DNA from: Chloranthus sessilifolius
Taxonomy: Eukaryota; Streptophyta; Magnoliopsida; Chloranthales; Chloranthaceae
Assembly (NCBI GenBank): GCA_021018995.1
Contig: CM037593.1
Location: 14,164,088-14,228,087, forward strand
Reading direction: 5' to 3'
DNA: 64,000 nt
Under the pieces are notes generated by a model, which did not search any database, had not been told where the DNA came from, and worked only from the letters and a program-made list of their open reading frames with translations. Below, piece by piece: positions 58,409 to 64,000 of the stretch (position 1 is the first letter of the stretch; each line of letters opens with the position of its first letter). The translations under genes were made by a program, and so were the position numbers.

Positions 58409-58510
58409 CTTCTTGTATATATTGAATGACCACATAAGAAGTGTGATCAAAGTCCCAATGCCAAACTGAAATGCAGTAGTGCTTATTGGGAAAGGAAGAA
58501 CCTTTAGAAC
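58409..58510 (-). pseudogene. PEP/phosphate translocator (PPT-like), one exon
   Basis: A 102-bp minus-strand exon with a TACAG acceptor and a GT donor reads VLKVLPFPISTTAFQFGIG then TLITLLMWSFNIYKK. It matches the plastid phosphate translocator family right after the conserved NIYNKQ, most like phosphoenolpyruvate/phosphate translocators (QVLK...P.TVT..QF.VG......MW...LYK). Those inner-envelope proteins exchange PEP for phosphate. No other exon of the gene is present. It lies between fragments of unrelated genes. Confidence 0.65.
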
Positions 58511-58695
58511 CTGTACATTAAGAAAAACAAATAATCATTTAACTAATATTTCCACATAAACTCTAATCCAAACTCAAAATGAAACAAGACACTTATTAAC
58601 AACTCAATATCAAGCATCATTCTTCACCGAAAACAAATAAAAAAATACACACCCACATAAACTACCCCTTGATAAATTTCCTTGTATTATATTAC

Positions 58696-58785
58696 CCTGC
58701 AAATTGCTTTATCACCAACAGAGAACTTGCCAGTCTCTCCACAGATAGTACCAATGTGAAGGACGAACCCACCAAATACTTAAAC
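58696..58785 (-). pseudogene. Alanyl-tRNA synthetase, one exon
   Basis: A minus-strand block ending at a GT donor reads [27 protein letters not shown]. This is the GG(Y/F)VLHIG...VGD segment in front of the editing domain of alanyl-tRNA synthetase, which charges tRNA-Ala. No catalytic domain or other exon is present. It is about 85 bp from the end of the CCCH zinc-finger exon on the same strand. Confidence 0.72.
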
Positions 58786-58870
58786 ATTGCGAACTTGAAA
58801 TGACCAATATTAGTCATTGTGAACATTGCGAACTGATTCTGCAGCTTCGACGAGGTGGGAGAACCCCGTT

Positions 58871-59333
58871 TCAGAGCTGCTTGAGATCAGTGCATGGTGC
58901 TGAGCTGATTTCACGTTTCAGAGGCGGTTTCCTGAGTTCCTCGATCTCGTGCGCAAAATTACAGTTTTTTATATAAGGGCAAGTCCCCGCATGGAATTTG
59001 CAGCACAATTTCGACTTGAAGAACATTTGTCCAATCGGTTTGGATCGATTTCCCTGCAAATCTCCCTGGGAATTTCTCAGTCTCTTATTGGGAGATTCGC
59101 TCTGGCGATCATTGTAGTTTGAATTAGACAAAGTGTCTACTTCACCATTCCAAACCCTGCAATCATCTTCTGTAGCCCAAATTGCCTGATCACTGGATCC
59201 CGAAATCCAATTTTCCAAAACATTGCCTGGGTTTTCAGGTATTATCTCCACGACATCGGTTCCAGGAAATCCAGAATCTCCGCCATAATCCATGAGAGAC
59301 CGTAGATCTTGATCACTGGAAAGAAACTGATCC
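58871..59333 (-). pseudogene. CCCH zinc-finger protein, N-terminal exon with one finger
   Basis: An exon with a TTTAG acceptor at 59,333 and an ATG at 59,293 reads MDYGGDSGFPGTDVVEIIPE, a middle region with NKRLRNSQGD, and one zinc finger, FFKSKLCCKFHAGTCPYIK / NCNFAHEIEELRKPP (C-x7-C-x5-C-x3-H), then an unrelated tail and a stop after 140 residues. Plant proteins of this type (C3H56/C3H14-like, nucleic-acid binding) carry further fingers after EELR.PPPNW. Here the family sequence ends at KPP, so the gene is cut off within or just after its first finger. It could still be expressed, since a 5' UTR exon lies upstream. Confidence 0.8.
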
Positions 59334-59601
59334 CTAAACAAATCATCAACACACGTAATTAATACTAGAAAAATAGCACAAATTTTAATCAAATCACTCA
59401 TATTTAAAAAAAAAATATGCAGCAGAGACAAAAGAACCTAAAAAGGCAGGCTTCAGTGACAGAATAAGAACCCTAGATCTGTACTTCACTAATGACCCAC
59501 GAAACCCAAATCAATTTAAAAAATTCCACAAAATTCAACTTAAAAATCGACAAAAATCAAAATTTGGGAACCGAATCGACCAAACAAGTTAGGTCGCTTA
59601 C

Positions 59602-59689
59602 CTTGAAGGGATCGATATAAATATGTCCTTTCGAAAATCTTTCTCAAATCATATGCATATGGAGAGCATAGAGAGAGAGAGAGAGAGAG

Positions 59690-59730
<41 letters not shown>

Positions 59731-59760
59731 CTAAAAATGAGCTTTGTTCCCCTCTGGTTT
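59602..59760 (-). other. Probable 5' UTR exon of the CCCH fragment with (GA)n
   Basis: On the minus strand a (TC)n run (59,671-59,727) is followed by about 60 bp ending CCCTTCAAG at a GTAAGC donor. Joined to the acceptor at 59,333 it would give a leader without a long upstream ORF. CT-rich leaders are common in plant genes. The promoter would lie at 59,760-60,000, where another (GA)n occurs at 59,957-59,979. Confidence 0.5.
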
Positions 59761-60034
59761 TCACCCTAAAATTGAAATTGAAAGTTGATGAAGTTGTAGT
59801 TGCCTTGATCGAACGGTGTCTCTTGATGATCGCCTAAGAAATCGAAGATGAAGACCTCTGGAAGTTGCAGAAGACTTGATCGAATGGAAGCATCAGAAAT
59901 CTAGGATTAGCTCGAGAACGAAAATGAATCGCGTTTAGAGCAACTAGGTTTTGAAGAGAGAGAGAGAGAGAGAGAGAGAAGGGGGAGGCGGTTTCGGGGG
60001 AAAAAATAGATAAAGCGAAGTATTATACTAGGAA

Positions 60035-60125
60035 CCTACGCCGACGAATTCACATACTAACCGTCGGAGTAGGTTTTATCTACAACCACGACTCCCTGTT
60101 CCAGCCGTCGGCATAAAGTCGTTTT
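60035..60125 (+). mobile_element. CACTA subterminal fragment
   Basis: GGAACCTACGCCGACG and AGCCGTCGGCATAAAGT match the subterminal vocabulary at 18,820-18,955 in the same orientation. The terminal CACTA itself is lost. Confidence 0.55.
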
Positions 60126-60157
60126 CTTGGGGAATGTAGAAATCCACGGGCCTACCT

Positions 60158-60251
60158 GCTTTGACACCATATAAAATTTTATGAGCCTAATTCAACCTCA
60201 TAAAATTGGCTTGACCTCCAAGCCTATAGGAAATGTGGGACTATTCTAACA
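60158..60251 (-). mobile_element. Truncated TRIM LTR copy
   Basis: Ends AATGTGGGACTATTCTAACA like the other TRIM LTRs and is preceded by a remnant of the primer-binding site (CTTTGACACCA). About 20 bp of the LTR centre is missing. Confidence 0.7.
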
Positions 60252-60325
60252 GGAAATGTGGTATTAAATGTTTGCAAATCCAAGCAAACTCGATTTGCTA
60301 AGGATAGCTTTAGGATGAATTCTAA

Positions 60326-60702
60326 GGGTACGTTTGGTTCATTGTAATTGGTTCCCTGTAAAATTCACTTTACCTGTAAAATAATGCTGACTGGATTACA
60401 TGTAAATTTTACTTTTTCTCATATAAAATACATATTTGTTTCACGGTAAAATTTTGGTGTAAAATTCACTTTTTGTAAAAAATAGAGCCTTTGGGGTTTG
60501 CTTTTTTACTTTTGCAAGTAATATTTTAATATTACGAGCTATTACCCTCGTAAGTCAAAAAAATTACAGGTAATTTTTGTGGCACAATCCACGAGAAATT
60601 ACAGTGAAATAAACGACTTTTGATGTAAAAAATAGAGCTATTGGGGTGATATTACGAGCTTTACATGTAATATCCCCCCTTTACATTGAAACGAACGTAC
60701 CC
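60326..60702. mobile_element. Tourist-like MITE (377 bp), TAA target duplication
   Basis: Starts GGGTACGTTTGGTTCA and ends TGAAACGAACGTACCC, inverted with one mismatch, with TAA at 60,323-60,325 and 60,703-60,705. Short ACATGTAAT/TTACAGGTAA motifs recur inside. TIR plus TAA duplication fit PIF/Harbinger (Tourist). Confidence 0.8.
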
Positions 60703-60789
60703 TAAATGAAAAGTACATGCTAAGTTTAAAATTTTGAAATCAATAATATGTGGAGAAAATCTTTATTTTTCTTTGCAGACCATAAAAAA

Positions 60790-61115
60790 TAGAAGTAGCT
60801 TTAAACGCTCTAAATCAGATGATGGAGATTATATTTTACTCCAATCTTCCACACATGAGATCTTGAGATAATAACGCATCTATCAGACGGTCAGTTTTCG
60901 CTTTCACATGGCACAAATCCCATAAACGTAGCCCTTAAGTTACGACTGAGCGTAATCTGTGCCTTGTGATTTTAGGGCACTTTTTTGGGATCAGTACCAT
61001 GTGGAATCGAAAAATGACCGTTTGATTGATGTGCCATTATCTCAAGATCCCTTGTGTGGAAGGTTAGAGTAAAAAAATCTCCATTATCTGATTTAAAGCA
61101 ATCAATGATTTTTAG
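60790..61115. mobile_element. Foldback MITE (about 325 bp)
   Basis: The left arm has TCAGATGATGGAGATTATAT, CCAATCTTCCACACATGAG and ATCTTGAGATAAT; the right arm has their complements (about 61,020-61,095). A half-copy stands at 61,970-62,041, where the third LTR has inserted. Confidence 0.75.
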
Positions 61116-61182
61116 CGTAGGTGCCCAATAATATCCGGCAAACACGTTTAAAGCTAAAAAAAAAACCATTGTGAGTAAGACT

Positions 61183-61344
61183 GTTTGTCAACTCGTGGAG
61201 AACCGAACTGCAAACCGGTTCAATGTGCACCGATTTGTTTGTCAACTCATGGAGAACCAAACCGCAAACCGATTCGATGTGCACCGATTTGTTTGTCAAC
61301 TCATGGAGAACCAAACCGCAAACCGATTCGATGTGCACCAATTT
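61183..61344. repeat. Three tandem copies of a 54-bp unit
   Basis: GTTTGTCAACTC(A/G)TGGAGAACC begins at 61,183, 61,237 and 61,291. Because 54 is a multiple of three, the repeat reads openly on both strands (for example VCQLMENQTANRFDVHRF on plus), but there is no other sign of a gene. Confidence 0.95.
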
Positions 61345-61965
61345 ATAGTTGACAAGGTTACCAATTTGTAGTTGACAAGGTCGTGGGTTTGATTCTTGTC
61401 CTCTACGTTATTTCCCACCTTTGTCTTTAGAAAGTGTGGGTTGGGTTTTGTTAGTTAACCCTCATCACCATTATTGGTGCTCCCTCACGCTATTCTGTAA
61501 CTGTCACATGTGTATTCGTGCCTACTCCTTGACTCTCGAGGTTGTCTCAGTCGAATGACCGTATCAAAAAATATAATAAAAAACCTATTCATTTTAAAGG
61601 GGTGTGACCGTATTATATTAAATATGTTTTAAGTAGTTGGAGTACATCCTCATGAGCACGGTTTAGCATATGACATTTTGCAAGATGCCTCATGTGCAAA
61701 TCCAAAATAATGATTCCCCTCATAAGAATTTTGTATTTGCAATTTTCGACCCCTAGCAGTAAAAACTGCCATTAACTAACGTGTCATAGAGGAAATGACA
61801 ACTTTACCCTCTAGTTGTCACTTTGAATTCCCTCTTCCTTTTCAAGCTCGAAAAAAGTTAAAGACTTATTTGCCTGTTGAAAGCTATTTTACAACCAAAT
61901 TATATAATTTGGAGGGTGTTATTTTCACCTGTTAAATTGAAGAATACATGGCTCCACCTTAAAAT
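61345..61965. other. No gene recognised
   Basis: Contains GTCGTGGGTTTGATTCTTGTC at about 61,380, a weak B-box-like motif that may belong to a SINE remnant. No exon seen. Confidence 0.4.
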
Positions 61966-62041
61966 TCATTGACTACCTTGAATGAGTTGATGGAGATCAT
62001 TTTTAGTCCCAATCTTCCACACAATAGATCTTGAGATCATG

Positions 62042-64000
62042 TGTAACAACCCTAAAATCTAGAACATGAAACTAACTGTTTCGATCTACGTGCCCGGCAC
62101 GGAAATCGAGACCGATTTAAAAATTAAGAAGTAATATTAGTTGAGATAAGGTTATACCACGGTTAGATTAGTTCACATTTGAATTTTTGTTTAAGTCTGA
62201 GTTGGGTAAAGGGTTAGCGTAGCACTTCACGTCGTAGCGACCGTGTTAGTGCTCCACACCGGAACAAAAATAAGGGGAAAACAGAAATATCTGTTTTCTT
62301 AGCTTATAAGAGAAGGAAGGGAGACCTAGAGGGAGTTCTTCTTCTTCTTCTCCCTCTTTCCCATGCTTTAGAAGCTGAGAAGTCTGTAGCTAGGTTGGTC
62401 TGTGAGGGTGTTCCTTGAGAAACGGAGTTAGCGGTACCCGGGGATCCCACATTATCCGAGATAGAGGATTGAGAGATGAGCTAGGACACTCCACACTAGC
62501 TTAAGAGTGTGTATGGTCTAGAGGGTTGAAAGGAAACTGGGCATCGACTTATCCAAGCCGTAGCGACGACAAACTCCGGAAACTAGATCCGAAACCCTCA
62601 TTCAAATCGATTAGCCGAAACCCCGTAAGGGCCCGAACAAAGGTGAGTTTGTATGTTTAAATAGGGGCAAATGAGATGCCCAAGTAGGTGCATAGATGCG
62701 GTGATAATGGTAGTTGAGAACCATTAATGAAAAATAGGGTTGGAGATGAACTTCATAAATGACAGAGTTTCTGTCATTATTGATCGATCAACACAAGTGG
62801 TGATCGATCAATAGTGATCGATCAATGAAGCCCATTGATCGATCAATCTATATAGATGTAATAGGAAGCGAGACCCAAAATGTTAGAAGTTCAATGTTCG
62901 AAGGGCATTGATCGATCAATTTAGGCATTGATCGATCATCGAGGGCATTGATCGATCAACAGAGAGTGATCGATCAATGACAGTTGGTGATCGATCAACA
63001 GAAGTATTGATCGATCACTGTAGGGTATTGATCGATCAATGAGGGCATTGATCGATCAATCTGTATAAATAGTTAATGTGAACAGAAGGGTGAGTTTTTG
63101 AAAAAGGGTTGGTGATCGATCAACAAGAGGCAGTGATCGATCAACAGGGAGCATTGATCGATCAACAAAGGTGGTGATCGATCAATTTAAACTGTATATA
63201 AAAGTGTAGAAGAGGGATTATTGATCGATCAATAAGTGTATTGATCGATCAATGATGACAGGTGATCGATCAATAAGGTGTATTGATCGATCAATTTGGT
63301 TGTTAGGATGAGAACTCAGAGGGTGGTGATCGATCAATGAGAGGGATTGATCGATCAACAAGGGGTAGTGATCGATCAATGAGTGTGGTGATCGATCAAT
63401 CACCCCTGTTTTAGTTCTGTTTTGGTTTTGAGGATTAAACACCATCGGACATTGTGCCGGTTAGCTTTCTGACATCCCTAACATTTAAGTACTATGTTTA
63501 TGATCTAGGAGTCAAACCCTGACACCTTGAAAAGGCTTTGGATTTGCTTAGAAGATAAATTGACCTGAGGTAGGGGAAAACCAACCTAAACTGTTTTTGA
63601 GTATGATTCCATGTTTATCTCATATCTATGCCCTGATTTCTGTTTTTACGAAACATGTGTGCATATCTTGAGCTTTTTTGATTTACATTTTCGATTCGCA
63701 TTACGAAAACTTGCTTGATTACATTATCGATCATGAGAGGTATATTATGTGTGATTTGATGATTTAAACCAGATGATCCCCAGTGGTATATCCGATGCTC
63801 CGGCACACTTGTGCACCGCTTGTAATCCTCCGCAATTGCACTCCATAGATGTGAGGCATTGTTGCACTTTCAAAATTGTTCATGTGGACGTCGATTGGTT
63901 GGGGGTTCCTATCGGACATTCCTGTTTACTCCGTGCTATATAGTCACGGGAGTTTCTTAAGTTAAATATACACAATTTAAGCTCTCTGATAATATACTTG
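62042..64000 (+). mobile_element. LTR of a third Tekay-like element, cut by the window end
   Basis: Starts TGTAACAACCC and shares blocks with the minus-strand LTRs of element 2 read in reverse (CGTGCCCGGCACGGAAATCGAG-type block at about 62,088; TTATAAGAGAAGGAAGG; a (TTC)n run; TGAGGCATTGTTGCA). It belongs to the same larger group but is a more distant copy. The right end is outside the window, so it may be a solo LTR or the 5' LTR of an element. It has inserted into a foldback MITE half-copy. Confidence 0.85.
62781..63398. repeat. Palindrome array F: about 24 copies of TGATCGATCA
   Basis: The longest array in the window. Copies start, for example, at 62,909, 62,929, 62,949, 62,967, 62,987, 63,008, 63,029 and 63,049, a steady spacing of 18-22 bp. 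The sequence between copies varies, so the palindrome itself appears to be what is kept. Confidence 0.95.

Noticed and set aside
59540-59764. Reading frame of Ser-Leu repeats on the minus strand
   Set aside because: It is the (GA)n microsatellite in a probable 5' UTR.
62781-63398. Regularly spaced short repeats, CRISPR-like
   Set aside because: The repeats are 10-12 bp palindromes in a plant LTR with spacers of about 8-10 bp. CRISPR arrays are prokaryotic and have longer repeats and spacers.
63218-63445. 75-residue minus-strand reading frame (IDRS/LIDQ repeats)
   Set aside because: It is only the TGATCGATCA array read in one frame; no gene signal.

Overview
This 64 kb window is nuclear DNA of a flowering plant, most likely a woody dicot; the species cannot be told from the sequence. 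It is AT-rich, has plant-type split genes with GT-AG introns, and is dominated by transposable elements. Only one host gene looks complete: a single-exon MOT1-type molybdate transporter at 13,358-14,734 (+). Everything else recognisable is a gene fragment or a mobile element.

Layout. 1-5,463: the 3' half of a Ty3/gypsy chromovirus (Tekay-like) with an extra ORF behind pol and a 2.6 kb LTR. 5,723-7,734: the 3' exons of a receptor-like kinase pseudogene. 9-24 kb: MOT1 surrounded by LTR-like remnants, MITEs, a three-LTR TRIM element, CACTA ends and tandem repeats. 26-35 kb: broken fragments of a SEC22-like longin SNARE (+), a DUF21/CBS protein (-), a phototropin N-terminus (-) and an unknown conserved coiled-coil-like protein (-). 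35.3-39.4 kb: a probable long LTR of the Tat/Ogre/Athila group ending next to a primer-binding site. 41.7-41.9 kb: single exons of proteasome subunit beta-7 and acetyl-CoA acetyltransferase side by side. 42,612-54,512: an almost entire 11.9 kb Tekay-like element on the minus strand, with 2.3-2.4 kb LTRs and a 5-base target duplication, sitting in older sequence that includes a copia gag remnant. 57.0-59.8 kb: exons of four unrelated genes (TOPLESS-related, PEP/phosphate translocator, alanyl-tRNA synthetase, CCCH zinc finger) in one orientation with splice sites kept. 60-62 kb: MITEs and a 54-bp tandem repeat. 62,042-64,000: the start of a third LTR related to the second element.

Two themes stand out. 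First, the Tekay-like elements carry arrays of a short perfect palindrome spaced about 20 bp apart, in the LTR and again in the spacer between pol and the extra ORF. The palindrome differs between families (TTCGATTAATCGAA in the first, TTGATCGATCAA in the second and third) but is the same in both arrays of one element. This suggests a binding-site array that changes in concert, possibly with the extra ORF. Second, exons from at least nine or ten unrelated host genes lie scattered in transposon-rich DNA, mostly on the minus strand and partly fused into chimeras, as expected from transposon-mediated gene-fragment capture.

All calls come from reading the sequence and remembered family features; no database search was possible.
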